64,000 nt of DNA from Talpa occidentalis (GCF_014898055.3 NW_023602073.1:19763784-19827783), one strand, 5' to 3'. Positions 24,556-36,525 are shown, numbered from the stretch's first letter. Notes: generated from the sequence alone by a model not told the origin. Translations and numbers: made by a program.

Positions 24556-24837
24556 TTTAAGTTATTTATTATTTATTTATGCAAGCACTGGGTACAGTCA
24601 GAAGCGGAAGGTTGAGAGAATTCACCAGAGCCAGAGCGGGGAGCAGAGCAGGCAGAAGGACCGAAGTACACTGATGAGGGGAGCAGCGGGTGGCAGGAGA
24701 GGGTGGCAGGAGAGGTCTGCGCACCATGCGGGACCCTCCTCCAGTGGCCGGGGAGCAGCCGGGGATCGAACCGGTGCTGCAGAGGCTGTGGGCAGCTTCG
24801 CAACCCAGCACTCAACTGCTGCACCACTGGGGAGGCC
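24556..24837 (-). mobile_element. tRNA-derived SINE, subfamily B
   Basis: Reverse orientation. Target duplication AAAGTTGCATTTTT / AAAAATTGCATTTA. Contains a small internal duplication of GGTGGCAGGAGAG at 24690-24715. Confidence 0.93.
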
Positions 24838-25206
24838 CTAAAAATTGCATTTAATTCCACTATATAACCACTGCATTAATTTTTGGCAATAGTATATTCA
24901 ATTTAATGGAAAGACCAAACAAATTACTTCTGGGTAAATGAAGCAATATTTCCAGACAAGGAATGAATTTTTTTTTGTTGGATTTCATAACAGAAATAAA
25001 ATTAACATTCTTCTAGGCACATAGAAATGGAAGTTTTGGGAGTCTCCAGAAACCTCACCTGGTAAATTGCATTTGCAAGAGAAAATGACTAGATGAAAAG
25101 ATGTTTTATTACAATATCTAGAAATGCCAAGTATCATCTTCAAAATCTCCCTCAAAATAGTCTATAGTTCTTGGTATAATTTAATAGAAGTTTTATACTC
25201 CTGTGG

Positions 25207-25207
<1 letters not shown>

Positions 25208-25246
<39 letters not shown>
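25208..25246. repeat. (CA)n microsatellite
   Basis: About 19 uninterrupted CA units. The matching sites in unit 2 (34120-34160) and unit 3 (45960-46000) hold only short, interrupted CA-rich sequence, so the array expanded in unit 1. Confidence 0.97.
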
Positions 25247-25248
<2 letters not shown>

Positions 25249-25762
25249 GAACAAATTCTGAAGTTTTCTTGACAAGTGCAAGGGACTGTCTCATCTAAGC
25301 CAACTCTTCTCCGTCCATTTCACAGTTAAACAATCTCCCAGTAAAATTATATAATTCCCTGCACAAGCTAGGAGCATCCATCACACTGTCACCTTCTAGG
25401 TAAAGTACATCCATAGGGTTTGTGCAGAAAAATACAAAAGAGAATCGTTTTCCTTTATGTCTCTGTGTCAGGCTAACAAATTAAGCAAGAGATAAACACA
25501 AACATGCCCTCACCATTCAGACATAATTACTTTGTTAGTGTTTTATTCTCTTTATTCTCTGCTTCTTCCATTCCTGTGTATTTTCATATCTTGAGAACAT
25601 AAAGTGTTAATAATACATGTTACTCCTATGTCATCCAAACGGTGATAAGATCCACATGAGAAAAGATATTTCACAAAGATAATTTTGAGAACACCTAAAA
25701 TATTATCATGAAAATAATGACTCAATTACATTTTTAGGATCTGTCAATTTTTTTTTCCTGCT

Positions 25763-26157
25763 TGTAGGGGCAGGAAGGCACAGAGAGAGTTCTGGAGCCC
25801 TCGGTGACTTTTCAGGCTTTTATTGAGCTTTTTAAAAGGCAGTGGGGGGCCAGGGGTTGGAAGCTGGCAGGCCTCCCAGCACCCCTGCCCCCAAATCTTC
25901 ACTCTTTCTGGGCTCTCTGGTGTTCTCTCGTGGTGTCCGCGCTGTCTCTGGTTCTCAGCTGCTTCCACCACTGCTACTCTTTCTGCGCTTCGCCTAATGC
26001 CACCCTTATAAGCCCCGTTTCTGCCCAGGTGTGCCCATCTATGCCTGCCCACTCCCTACTCTAGGTGTCCACCATCAGACATGCAGGTAGGCCCGCAGGG
26101 ATGCATCATCAGTGCCAGTGGTGGGAGGGAAGATAAAGCTTGACCACTTATCCTACA
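25763..26157 (-). mobile_element. Solo LTR of an endogenous retrovirus
   Basis: A GC-rich 395-bp block foreign to the duplication unit, with inverted ends TGTAGG...CCTACA. In reverse it reads as an LTR: a TATA-like GCTTATAAGGG (near 26005-26015), about 190 bp later the polyadenylation signal CAATAAAAG (near 25815-25825), then a short GC-rich R/U5. Flanks are CTGCT and CTGCC, an imperfect 5-bp duplication. No gag, pol or env is next to it, so it is a solo LTR. The retrovirus class is not determined. Confidence 0.75.
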
Positions 26158-26186
26158 CTGCCCCTGCGCTGATTTAAAATGAAAGT

Positions 26187-26418
26187 GCCACGCTGTGAGG
26201 CTGTCCACAGCCTCTGCAGTGCCGGTTTGATCCCGGCCAGCCAGCGAGAATTCTACATGGCTCAGCAGACCTCTCCTGTCCTTCCCGCTGCTCCCCTCAG
26301 CAGTGTATTTCATCAGTCTGCCTGTTCTGTTCCCCGCTTTGTCTCTGGTGAATCCTCTAGTCCTCCCGCACATCGGGCCTGTACCCCAGCTCTCTATAAA
26401 TAAATAAATAAATAAATC
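26187..26418 (+). mobile_element. tRNA-derived SINE, 5'-truncated, intermediate form
   Basis: Lacks the first ~33 bases including the A box; starts near GCCACGCTGTGAGG, keeps the B-box region GGTTTGATCCC and the AAAT tail. It lies 30 bp from the solo LTR. Confidence 0.88.
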
Positions 26419-26691
26419 TTAGGAAAACTAATTATCAGATAATGTAATTGAAAAACCACCCATATATAAAATTATGAGTCTCTCTTTCATCTGGGAGGCA
26501 AAATGACATCCAGACTAGGAAGACCCAAAACTTCCGGTACTGTGAACAATCACAAGGGCCTCCTGGGGAAGTAAGGAAGCTCCCAGGAGGCCTGGAAATG
26601 CCTCCCAGCATCCCAGGATCAACTTTGATAAATATCACCCAGATTACTTTGGGAAAGTTGGCTGAGGCTTTACCTCTTAGAGAGGAATCAG

Positions 26692-26755
26692 AACTTCTGG
26701 CCAACTATCAACCTTGATGAATCAACTTCTGGCCAACTATCAACCTTGATGAATC
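26692..26755. repeat. 32-bp perfect tandem duplication
   Basis: Two identical copies (26692-26723, 26724-26755) starting AACTTCTGGCCAACTATC. Unit 2 has a single copy at about 35222-35252, so the doubling is specific to unit 1. Confidence 0.95.
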
Positions 26756-26804
26756 TTATCACTGAGCAGACTCAAACTCAGGCAAACCTACCCAAAACAA
26801 GACT

Positions 26805-26930
26805 GGAGCTAAGGAGGGGGGGTGGGAATTGTATGGGGAATATAACCAAAATGAAAATGCATATAAACTGCACAAAAATGAAAAATGATGTAAGAATTAT
26901 ATAAAATAAAACAATAATTTAAAAAAATAG
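26805..26930 (+). mobile_element. L1 3' UTR fragment
   Basis: GGAATTGTATGGGGAATATA followed by an A-rich ATGAAAAATGATG tail, as in other host L1 3' ends. Unit 2 lacks it. Confidence 0.75.
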
Positions 26931-26934
26931 GTGG

Positions 26935-28000
26935 TTTATGTTGCAGACTTTTTCAAGTCTTCTGTTAAATAACTTGCTCTTCTCCAAAAAGTGTGTGTAA
27001 ACTTGATGTTATTACTTACATCCTAAGTTCATTTTTTCTTTTTACAAAATACATGTTGTAGCAATTTTTATATCATCCATTTTATTGAAATGACTGGTTT
27101 ACAACACAGTATAAGATTTAGGTTTCAGACTCATACCTCTTCAGACATATGATACCAGTAGGGATCTTTCTTTGTAATTAATAGCAGTTAGTATTTTAAT
27201 TTAAAATATTACCTAATTTGGAGTGTTAAAATATTATATTTCATAGTTGCTTCACATTTATTTACTAAGAATTATTTCAAATGATAATTTAATATGGATA
27301 ATAGTTACATTATTTCCTTATAAAAATACACTGAAGGTCTGTCTGTACATTTCCTTTTCCTTTAGGAATACTATATTTCAGATAAATTTTTATGATGTAT
27401 TACGCTAATAATAATGGTTATTTATACATCATTGTTATTGCATAGTCCTATCAACTTGGTGTTTCATAATGTTAACTTACTTATTGAAAATAAATGTTTA
27501 GTTAGAAGAAAAACCATAAGGATTTTTTCCTGTCATATATAAAAAAAAATTATAAAACTGCAATATTAAATCCAGTAATGTTTCGGTGGTACATGAACAG
27601 ATAGAACGATTAAGAAGAAATCATAGCAGTTAGGAACATTTATTAATGTGTAAAATGAATAAGGTATTTAATATAGATCAAAAACTAATGTTTCATAGTC
27701 CAAAACAAGATTATATTTTTGAAAATATATTTTAATAACTTTATTATATATACTAATTTTTCCTTTAAGTAAAATGAGGAATACTCAAAGATATTATATT
27801 TCTTACCAATGTTATCATGACTGAGTGTCAATCATTTAAACTTTCTAAACATGTTTATTAGAATAGAGAGCTACTTTTACATTTATGATGAAGTGGTGAT
27901 TTCTTCAAGTAACTTCAGCCTAAATTTGTTGAGTCCAAGGTAGATTAGGAGGTTGAATAACAAGTTTCCAATGGTTCCATCTTCTGTTGCAGCCAACATT
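26935..28000. other. 5' flank of the 28 kb OR, no gene
   Basis: Matches 47755-48770 upstream of the intact OR (for example TGTTGCAGACTTT at both ends). This ~1 kb is missing upstream of the 35, 37 and 58 kb copies. If OR promoters or 5' exons lie close to the exon, this is a candidate region, but I see no diagnostic site. Confidence 0.6.
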
Positions 28001-28021
28001 GATAGGAAATTAAGAAAGACT

Positions 28022-28956
28022 ATGGCCAATTTCAATATGAGTGGGTTTCTTCTGATGGGATTTTCTGCCAATCCTGAACTAGAACTCATCCATGCTTCTC
28101 TGTTCTTAGTCTTATACATAATGGCTTTAACTGGCAATATCCTCATTATCACCGCAGTTTCCATGGACAATAGTCTCCACTCACCCATGTATTTCTTCCT
28201 GAAACATCTCTCCTTCCTGGATCTGTGCTATATTTCTGTGACTGTGCCAAGGTCCATTTGCAACTCTTTCATGCATAATGGCTACATTTCCCTCTTGGAA
28301 TGCATAGTACAGTGTTTTGCTTTCGTTCTTTGTACCTGTGCTGAGCTGTCCATGCTCACTGTGATGTCTTATGATCGCTATGTGGCCATCTGCCTTCCAC
28401 TGCGCTACGAAATCATCATGGATGTCAGCACCTGTGTTCATGGAGTCCTAGGCGTCTGGATCAGTGGGTCATTTCTGGAACCATGCAAACAGCTGCCACT
28501 TTCTCCATGCAACTCTGTGGTCCCCATATCATTCACCAATTCTTCTGTGACATCCCCCAGCTCCTGAAACTCTCTTGTTCTAATGAGTACATCAGAGAGG
28601 TTGGGGTCACTGATTTTTTGGGTCTTATGGCCTTTCTTTGTGTCACCTTTATTGGACTGTCCTACATCCAGATATTCTCTGCTGTGCTGAGGATGCCATC
28701 TGCTGAAGGCAGAGCTAAGGCCTTTTCTACTTGCCTTCCCCACCTCGCTGTTGTCATTTTATTTATTTCAACCAGTGCCTTTGAGTTTCTCAAGCCACCT
28801 TCTGACTCTCCAAGTGCACTGGACATTCTGCTCACTATCATGTACACAGTTGTGCCTCCAACACTCAACCCAATGATCTATAGCTTGAGAAATAAAGCCA
28901 TAAAGGAAGCTCTGAAAAAGGTTGTTAGAATGAGAAAAGTTGACCTCTTTTGTTGA
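28022..28956 (+). pseudogene. OR14-family olfactory receptor, type I, one-base frameshift
   Basis: Complete OR exon apart from one lesion. The start is chosen at MANFN, matching the intact paralog; an in-frame ATG at 27953 lies before the splice acceptor (AG 27991-27992) and is rejected. Seen: an N-glycosylation site NMS at residues 5-7, GN in TM1, [17 protein letters not shown] in TM2, SYDRYVAIC after TM3, KAFSTCLPH at TM6, NPMIYSLRN at TM7. At 28466-28468 three Gs stand where all readable paralogs have four, after VWISG, so the frame shifts between TM4 and ECL2. Downstream of it the second frame is open to the normal FC-stop. With the missing base it would be about 311 codons. It carries one more residue than the intact gene in ECL2 (PHIIHQ against YQIHQ). 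It could be a young pseudogene, a segregating null allele or an assembly error. An AATAAA lies at 28995. Confidence 0.93.
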
Positions 28957-30599
28957 GGCACATCTTTTAATTCTTGCTTGGGAGAAAAGTTCAAAATAAA
29001 TTGGGGAAAATATTGGCTGAAATAAATTGAGATAAGTAAAAATCAAGTGAGTTAATTAAATAAAATGTCTGGGGACTAAAGCCCCAGAGGAACCTGCAGA
29101 TAGTTCTGGAAAACCTGTCTGAAATTGGAGCTTCTCAGTTAGAACCTTATATAATTTGCACTTGAAACATGTGAGGAATCTGGGCAGGTGTCTGGTTTGT
29201 GTATCAAGCTGATGTTGTCTGTGCATTGAGGAAAACAGATGGTTGTTAAAATTTACCCCCATTTAGAGATTTATCTTTTGGGAACTGGGAGTTTCAAATC
29301 TGCCATAAACCTTGAAGGATATCTTTCTCTGAATTTACTAATTTTCCCAGAGTCATCTGTTTCCACAATGTTGCCTTTTCACAAATGACATTTTTCCTGG
29401 GAAAAATATCTCAGGTCCAGGGCAGTTGCATCTTCGCTCTTGACTTGCACATTCTAGTTGGGGTCAGGAAAAGTGGACTGAAATTATTTTATTTGGTTTA
29501 CCAGACATAACATAGTCAACCATGAATTTAAAGGTAAATAAAGAAATGAGCATAGGGGAAGTTGCCATAACTATGTGCTGAGTAATATACATATCCACAC
29601 ATACAGCTCTATAAACATTACTCCTGCAAATATAGATTAAAATCTGACCCCACAAAACAAAGTACAAAAAACATTTATATAACTTTAAAAAAATTAAGAA
29701 CTCTACATGATCATTTCCATCAGGATGATAAAGAACAGTAAACATGATTTTCTTTTCTCATTGTTTCCTGAGTTATTCTGGAGTTGGGTTATCACATGAT
29801 ATCTGTGTATTGATGAGAACAAGCAGACTCCCAGCGTGTTTTGGTCCTTGTAGAGTTCCACTAAGGCTCTCTTTACCAACCTTGAAGGTCTCTCTGGGTA
29901 ATTTACTGAGGTCACTCTGCAGAAATCTCATTATACCCTTTCTTTGCCTCTTAAGATACAATGGACTAATTTCCACCCAGGTGGGAGGAAGCCTGGATAC
30001 CACACTAATCATTTACTGCCTCAGACAAACAAATGTTTCTTTCTTTTTTATATATTTTACATTTTTAAAAACATTAATTTATTTTTACATAAAACTGGGT
30101 GTAGGCCAGAGGTGCAGGGTGGTCAGACAATTCACCAGATATAGAGTGAGGAGCAGAACAAACAGATCTACTGAAATACACTGGTGAGGGGAGCAGCCAG
30201 CAAGACAGGAGAGGTCTGCTATGCCATATGGGTTAGCTCCCCAGCCAGGGATGGAACTCAGGCTGTAGTTGTGACAGCACTGAGACTTAACCCCTAGGCC
30301 AATAGGGAGTTCCCAGAAATACATGTTTCTAAATGTTAAAATGAGTAAAAGAAGAAACAAAACGATATTAAAGTGACAAAAATAATAGATACATTGAGTA
30401 CCATGCAATGTGATCAAAATTTAAAATCGATGGATGAATTTAATCAGCATGAATTCATTGTTATGTCAAAGGATGATATAGGTATGGTAGATTCTAATCG
30501 TTGAGTTGATATATGTGTTCATGTCAATAATATACACTTTTTAAATTACTGTAGTTACCTAGTACTTTATTACATAAAGAACATTAAATTTCTCATTCT
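28957..30599. other. Type I 3' flank, no gene
   Basis: 28957-29400 matches the sequence after the 35 kb OR (36349-36525) and, in reverse, 9480-9960. From 29400 to 30040 I recognise nothing. A SINE lies at 30060-30314. Confidence 0.6.
30060..30314 (-). mobile_element. tRNA-derived SINE, old subfamily A copy
   Basis: Reverse orientation, diverged: tail AATTTATTTTTACATAAAAC, head CAATAGGGAGTTCCC. Among the most worn copies in the window. Confidence 0.82.
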
Positions 30600-30719
30600 G
30601 TTCTTTCAAATTGTTCTGAATTTTATAAGAACACATGTCATGTTTGATAGTGGCTCCTCTTCCAGTGTGATATCTTCTCACCTACACCATTCCATCTGCC
30701 ATGACTTTATTTTTTATTT

Positions 30720-31374
30720 TTTTTTTAATTTATTTGAGTCAAGGAAATTAGAAAGTCAATTTTCATTGGGATTTAACTGATAAAAGGATAATTAGAACTG
30801 TCTTTTTAATAGGGTAATTAAATGATAGGTTCAGCCATAAGACCTGGAATTTCATGCATGAAAACCTAATGGTTTAATATTTCTGTTTTTTCCTCCTTTA
30901 TTTGCATGGGTTGAATTAAATGCTTCCATTCTTTCATATTTATTTATTTATTTATTTATTTTTTTAAATAATAAATTTTATTTTATATTCCCCATACAAT
31001 TGCAACCCCCCATTCTGAACCCAATCCCTCCTCTCCCACCCCCTACCCCCAAAAAGTGTCTCTGGTTCATAGTTTTTTGTTGATTTTGATTTTCAATTTC
31101 TTATAGTTATTCGTTTTCCTGGTCCTTATTTGAGTTTTCTAGATTCCCGCTATGAGTGAGACCATCCGGTATTTTTCTTTTTCTTTCTGGCTTATTTCGC
31201 TGAGCATGATCCCTTCCAGTGGCATCCATGTTGCTGCAAATTGCATGTGTTTATCTTTTTTGAATGCGGAGTAATATTCCATGGTATATATGTACTACAT
31301 CTTCTTGATCCAGTCATCTATTTTTGGGCATTTGGGCTGTTTCCAAAGCTTAGCTATTGTAAATAGTGCTGCTA
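30720..31374 (-). mobile_element. 5'-truncated L1, antisense, with an unassigned left part
   Basis: From about 30960: poly-T, antisense 3' UTR and ORF2 C terminus of the younger L1 group, ending at GCTGCTATA. In unit 1 the site is empty: the host phrase CTTTATTCCCAAATAAG is split here between 30712 and 31379. The left 240 bp (30720-30955) are part of the insert but do not read as L1; they could be a 3' transduction. Confidence 0.8.
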
Positions 31375-32016
31375 TATCTTTATTCCCAAATAAGATCATA
31401 CATTGAGAGGGCATGGCTGAAGACTTCAAAATATGTATTTTCAGGGAACACAATTCTACCCCTAATATTGTAGCAAGTGACTCAAGAAACTAATTCAACT
31501 CCCAATAAACCAAAAAGTATGAGTAAATATAATTATGTAGTTGAAAATCAATGCAAATTAATATCCTTTTCTCTTTTAACTACATTAGATATCAATTTAT
31601 AAAGCAAGATGTATAGAATGGATTGTTGGGCTAGAACATATGGAAAAGTAATATATTTTCCATAATAGCATTAGAGGTGAGTGAGAGTAGAGTTATATGA
31701 GATTAAGGTAATATGATGTATTGAATACACACATGAAGAGAACCATTAATGATAAGGTTAATAAAACTAAAGATATACATGTCAGCATATTCTCCTACCT
31801 TCTCTGAATTCTCTAAAAGGCACATAATTATGGAAATACCTATGTATAGTACTATCTTTCTAAAGTTGTAATTTAATGAATATAAGTATATATAATGAAT
31901 ATAAATATATAATGAATATAGAGAGAATGGAAATACATACATATGCATGTATTTATATATATATCATAAGAGGGACTAGCATAAGAATCTGTATTTGTGT
32001 TAAGAATGTCTATTTG

Positions 32017-32275
32017 GGGCCTCCCTGGTGGCGCAGTGGTTGAGCACTGGGTTGCGAAGCTGCCTGCAGCCTCTGCAGCACCAGTTCGATGCCCAGCCTC
32101 CAGGTGAGGGTCCCACATGGTGCACAGACCTCTCCTGCTGCCTTCTTTCTCCTCAGCAGTGTACTTCGTCACTCTGCTCTGGCTCTGGTGAATTCTCTCA
32201 CCCTCCCGTGCTTCTGACTGTACCCAGTGCTTGTATAAATAAATCAATCTTAAAAAAATAAAATTAAATTAAAAA
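32017..32275 (+). mobile_element. Young tRNA-derived SINE, subfamily B
   Basis: Head GGGCCTCCCTGGTGGCGCAG. Perfect target duplication AAGAATGTCTATTTG at 32002-32016 and 32276-32290. Internal loss around TTTCTCCTCAGC. Confidence 0.95.
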
Positions 32276-32858
32276 AAGAATGTCTATTTGTGTTAAAAAC
32301 ATAAAGACCCTTCAGAAATTTGTGACATAAGGTGACATAATGTGTGATATTGTAATATAATATATGTTTGGTCCTTGTCCCCAGTTCCTGTCCCTGTCAC
32401 AGAGATCTAATCCCTTGTAAATTATTGACTGAGAGGTGCGAGGTGATTTTCTTGTATTGCTCATGATCGCCTGTTCCTCTGTACCTGATTTTATGCTAAT
32501 GATGTGACTCATTGTGGGTGCCTAAGTAAATACAGGATTTTCTCTACAAGTCAATAAATTTAAAGTAAATGGAAAAAGCCATTTAAATTTTTCTAAATAT
32601 GCTATGAGCTTTCCATTAGAAATGGACCAGAAAGCAAGCTTTGTTTCTTTTTTTTATATAACTAGGCATTATTTTGCCCATTTTATATCAGTCTACTAAA
32701 ACAGAATATTCAACCAATAGGATTCTAAAATCATACCACCAAGCATTTACTAGCTTCATATTACTAAAGATAGTCACTAAGGCTAAACTGAAAATATAGA
32801 AGAGAAAATTTTTGAAAACAAGCTTACATTTTTTATTTCACATGAAAAACAATATACA

Positions 32859-33124
32859 GGGTCCTCCCCTGGTGGCGCAGTGGTTGAGCACTGGGCTGCA
32901 AAACTGTCCGCATTCTCTGCAGCACTGGTTTGATCCCCAGCCACAAGGGTCCCACATGGTGCACGGACCTCTCCTGCCACTCCGGCTGCTTCCCTCAGCA
33001 CTGTATTTTGTCAGTCTGCCTGTTCTGTTCTCTGCTCTGGCACTGGTGAATTCTCTTACCCTCCCGCACTTCTGACTGTACCCAGTGCTTGTATAAATAA
33101 ATAAATATTTTTTTTTAAAATAAA
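32859..33124 (+). mobile_element. tRNA-derived SINE, subfamily B
   Basis: Head GGTCCTCCCCTGGTGGCGCA. Target duplication GAAAAACAATATAC / GAAAAACAATATGC. Confidence 0.93.
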
Positions 33125-34191
33125 GAAAAACAATATGCATTAAGTTGATATTTTGGAAAGCAAAACAGTTAAGCTAGATACAGCTTACTATATTTACAAG
33201 GTTATAACTTAATCTGACATATGGTAAATTAATTTTGATTAGGGAGTGTTTTGTTGCTTCATTGGTAGTAAACTATTGGTATTTACCCTTTTCAGTTAAT
33301 GGACATGACTATTAATTTTATACATTCATGTAGTTATGAATTAAATTAATGATTAATTCAATTAATAGAATTAAATGATGTCTTTTTGTGTATTATTGAA
33401 TCACAACACAAATCACAATATTTTTCAATAACTGGTCCAATAAACACAAATAAGCTGAAATGCCAGGTACTAGGTATGATCATTAAATCAACTCAACAGG
33501 AAAATACTCGTTAGGAACAATCAATGTAATTGCATGTTTTGGCCCCAAGGTATTTACCAGGAACACCAGACACCCAATGCACCCAGACACTCTGTTAGTC
33601 CCAAAGAGATTTCGCAGTCTAACCTCCAGTGGCCAAATGCACACACACAATTGAGCTAATATACAAATTATTTATATGTTTTTATATATAGTCTGTTCTT
33701 ACATACAATTTTATATTTTCAAGAACAGAAAAGGAATGTAGTTTTAAAGATGAAAAAATGTATTTAATTGCACTTTATGGCCAATTCATTAATTTTTGGC
33801 AATAGTAGGTTTAATTTAATGGAGTGGCCAAACAAATATTCTTGGATAAACCAAGCAATACTTCTAGGCCAGAAATTAATTTATTTTGTGCTGGGTTTAA
33901 TAACAGTAAATTAATTAACATTCTGCCAGGCACATAAATGGAAGTTTTGGGAGTCTCCAAAACCTCACCTGATAAATTGCAGTTGCAAGAGAAAAAGCCT
34001 AGATGAGTAAATGTGTTTTACAATATCTAAATTGTCAAGTATCATCTTCAAGTCTCCCTCAACATTGTCTCCACATAACCTTCCTTGCTTATGTAAAAGT
34101 AGTTTTATACACTTGTGGAACACCCACATGCACACAAACATGCAAACACACACCCACACTAAACTATACAAATTATGAAGTAAGTTTTCTT

Positions 34192-34454
34192 TTTTTTTAA
34201 AGATTTATTTATTTATGCATGCAAGAACTGGGGTACAGGCCAGAGGGGTGGGGAGTGAGAGGATTCACCAGATACAGAGTGAGAAACAGAATAGGCAGAA
34301 TAACTGAAATACACTGCTGAGGGGAGCAGCGAGTGTCAGAAGAGGTCTACTGCACCATGTGGGTAGCTCCCTATCTGGGGATCGGAGTCATGCCTCACTG
34401 GCTGCAGATAGCTTCATAGGTTTCATCTTAACCCCTTGAGCCACCAGGAGGCCC
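34192..34454 (-). mobile_element. tRNA-derived SINE, subfamily A
   Basis: Reverse orientation. Perfect 16-bp target duplication TGAAGTAAGTTTTCTT at 34176-34191 and 34455-34470. The sites in unit 1 (25260) and unit 3 (46020) are empty, so some A copies are also younger than the units. Confidence 0.95.
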
Positions 34455-35434
34455 TGAAGTAAGTTTTCTTGTTGTGGGCAAGGGACTGTCACATCTATGC
34501 CAACTCTTCTCCATCCATCTGACATTTAAACAATCTCCCAGTAAAATTATATAGTTCACTACACAAGCTAGGAGCATCCATACACATTCTCACCTTTTAG
34601 GTAAATTATTACAAGTACATCCATGGAGTTTGTGAAGAAAAAAGAGGATCATTTTCCTTTATGTCTCTGGGTCAGGCTAACAAATTAAATGAGAGATAAA
34701 CACAGACATGCCCTCACCGTTCAGACACAATTACTTTGCTATGTGCTTTATTTCCTTATGCTCTTTTTTCTCTGCTTATTCAGTTCCTGTGTATTTTCAT
34801 AACTTGAGAACATAAAGTGTTTATAATACATGCTACTCCTATGTCATCCAAATGGTGATCAGATCCACGTGAGGAAAGATATTTCATAAAGGTAATTTTC
34901 AAGAACACCTAAAATATTATCATGAAAATAAGAATACAATTCCTTTTTTAGGATCTGTCTATATATATATTTTCTTGCTGCTGCACTAATTTTAAATGAA
35001 AGGTTTCCTCTTTTGTCTGGCAGGCAAAATGACATACAGACTAGGAAGACCCAAATATTCCGGTACCTTGAGCCATTGCCAGGACTGCATCAGAAAGTAA
35101 TGAAGCCCAAGAGGCCTGGTAATGCTGGTGGCTGCATCATCTCAGGATCAACTTTGACAAATATCACACAGGTTACTTAGGGAAAGTTGATTGAGACTTT
35201 ACCCCTTAGAGAGGAATCAGAGCTTCTGCCCAACTATCAACCTTGATGAACGTTATCACTGAGCAGACTCAGACTCAGGTAAATGCTACCCAAAACAAGA
35301 CAGGAGCAGTTCCATCATTGAAGTGGTGCAGTGGGCTACTAGATAGTTTTAAGGTAGGTGAGGAGATAAATAGCAAATTTACAATGATTCCATCTTGTCT
35401 TGCAGCCAACATCACTGGGAAATTAAGGAGAACT

Positions 35435-36348
35435 ATGGCTAATTTCACTGAGTGGGTTTCTTCTGATAGGATTTTCAGACAAGCCTGAGCTAGGACTCAT
35501 CCATGCCTCCCTGTTCTTAGTCTTATACATGGTGGCCTTAACTGGCAATATCACAGCAATTTCCATGAACAATAGTCTCCATTCACCAATGTATTTCTTC
35601 CTGAAACATCTCTCCTGGCTGGTCCTGTACTACATTTATGTGACTGTGCCAAGGTCTATTTGCAACTCTTTCATGCACAGTGGCTACATTTCCTCTTTGA
35701 ATGCATAGTACAGTGTTTTGCTTTCCCTCTTTGTGCTGGTGCTGAACTCTTTATGCTGACAGTGATGTCTTATGATTGCTACGTGGCCATCTGCCTTCCA
35801 CTGAAATCATCATGGATGTCAGCACCTGTGTTCATGGAGTCGTAGGTGTCTGGATCAGTGGGGTAATTTCTGGAGCAATGCACACAGCTGCCACTTTCTC
35901 TATGCACTTCTGTGGCTCCCATATCATTCACCAGTCCTTCTGTGATTTCCTCCAGCTCCTGAAACTCTCTTGTTCTAATGAGTACATCAGAGAGGTTGGG
36001 GTCAATGCCTTCTTGGCTCTTATGGTCTTTCTTTAGGTCACTTTTATTGGACTGTCCTACATCCAGATATTCTCTACTATTCTGAAGATGCCTTCTGCCT
36101 AGGGCAGAGCTAAGGCCTTTTCCACTTGTCTTCCTCACCTCGCTGTTGTCATATCGTTTATTTCAACCAGCGTATTTGAGTTTTTCCAGCCACTCTGACA
36201 CTCCAAGTGCACTGGACATTTTCTCACTATTATGTACACAGTTGTGCCTCCAACATTCAACCCAGTGATCTATAGCCTGAGAAATCAAGGTATAAAAGCA
36301 GCTCTGAGAAAGTTTTTCCAACGGAGAAAAGATGATCTCTTTTGTTGA
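35435..36348 (+). pseudogene. OR14-family olfactory receptor pseudogene, type I
   Basis: OR exon with MANF start and the usual FC-stop end, 914 bp. Type I marks: MDVSTCVHGV and QLLKLSCSNEYIREVGV. Lesions: two bases lost after codon 5, so the frame ends at 35488 after 17 codons; about 9 bases lost after GNI in TM1; a 7-base loss after SYDCYVAICLPL (35804), which removes the RYE residues; Arg of the DRY motif changed to Cys; stop TAG at 36034-36036 in TM5; stop TAG at 36100-36102 in the PSAEGR motif; and further losses after 36185. The splice acceptor CTTGTCTTGCAG is kept (AG 35404-35405). It lies closest to the 28 kb copy, with which it shares the 3' flank. Not functional. Confidence 0.94.
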
Positions 36349-36525
36349 AGTACATCTGTTCGTTTCTTCATTGGGAAAAAAAAAAGTTCAAAATATTATG
36401 GGAAAACTCTTGACTTAAATAAATTGAGACAAGCAAATCTTAACTGAGTTTATGAAAACATCACCTCAGAGGGCTAAAGGTCTAGGAACAACTTCCAGAT
36501 AATTTTGAAAATTTGCCTGAACTTT

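Larger units (their letters stand above)
19560..30540 (+). repeat. OR duplication unit 1
   Basis: Approximate bounds. Contains the common blocks in plus order: 19570-20110 (matches 30600-31790), 20640-21490 (matches 41340-42010 and 52330-52960), 22310-23560 (matches 33200-33640 and 53920-55060), and the OR at 28022-28956 with a type I 3' flank. The start includes old L1 3' end sequence (19600-19770) shared with unit 2. Confidence 0.85.
30600..36525 (+). repeat. OR duplication unit 2, cut by a gap
   Basis: Approximate bounds. Common blocks at 30600-31790, 32300-32560, 33200-33640, 33700-34990 (matching 24000-25740), and the OR at 35435-36348 with a type I 3' flank. Shorter than unit 1 because the ~1 kb before the OR is missing. 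Ends in the N gap. Confidence 0.82.

Noticed and set aside
27953..28021. Upstream ATG that would extend the 28 kb OR by 23 codons
   Set aside because: It lies before the conserved splice acceptor at 27991-27992 and the added residues are not OR-like.
28181..28441. Open frame on the minus strand opposite the 28 kb OR, with similar ones opposite the other OR copies
   Set aside because: Recurs because the OR exons are similar; it persists in broken copies and has no own start context. A shadow of the OR reading frame.
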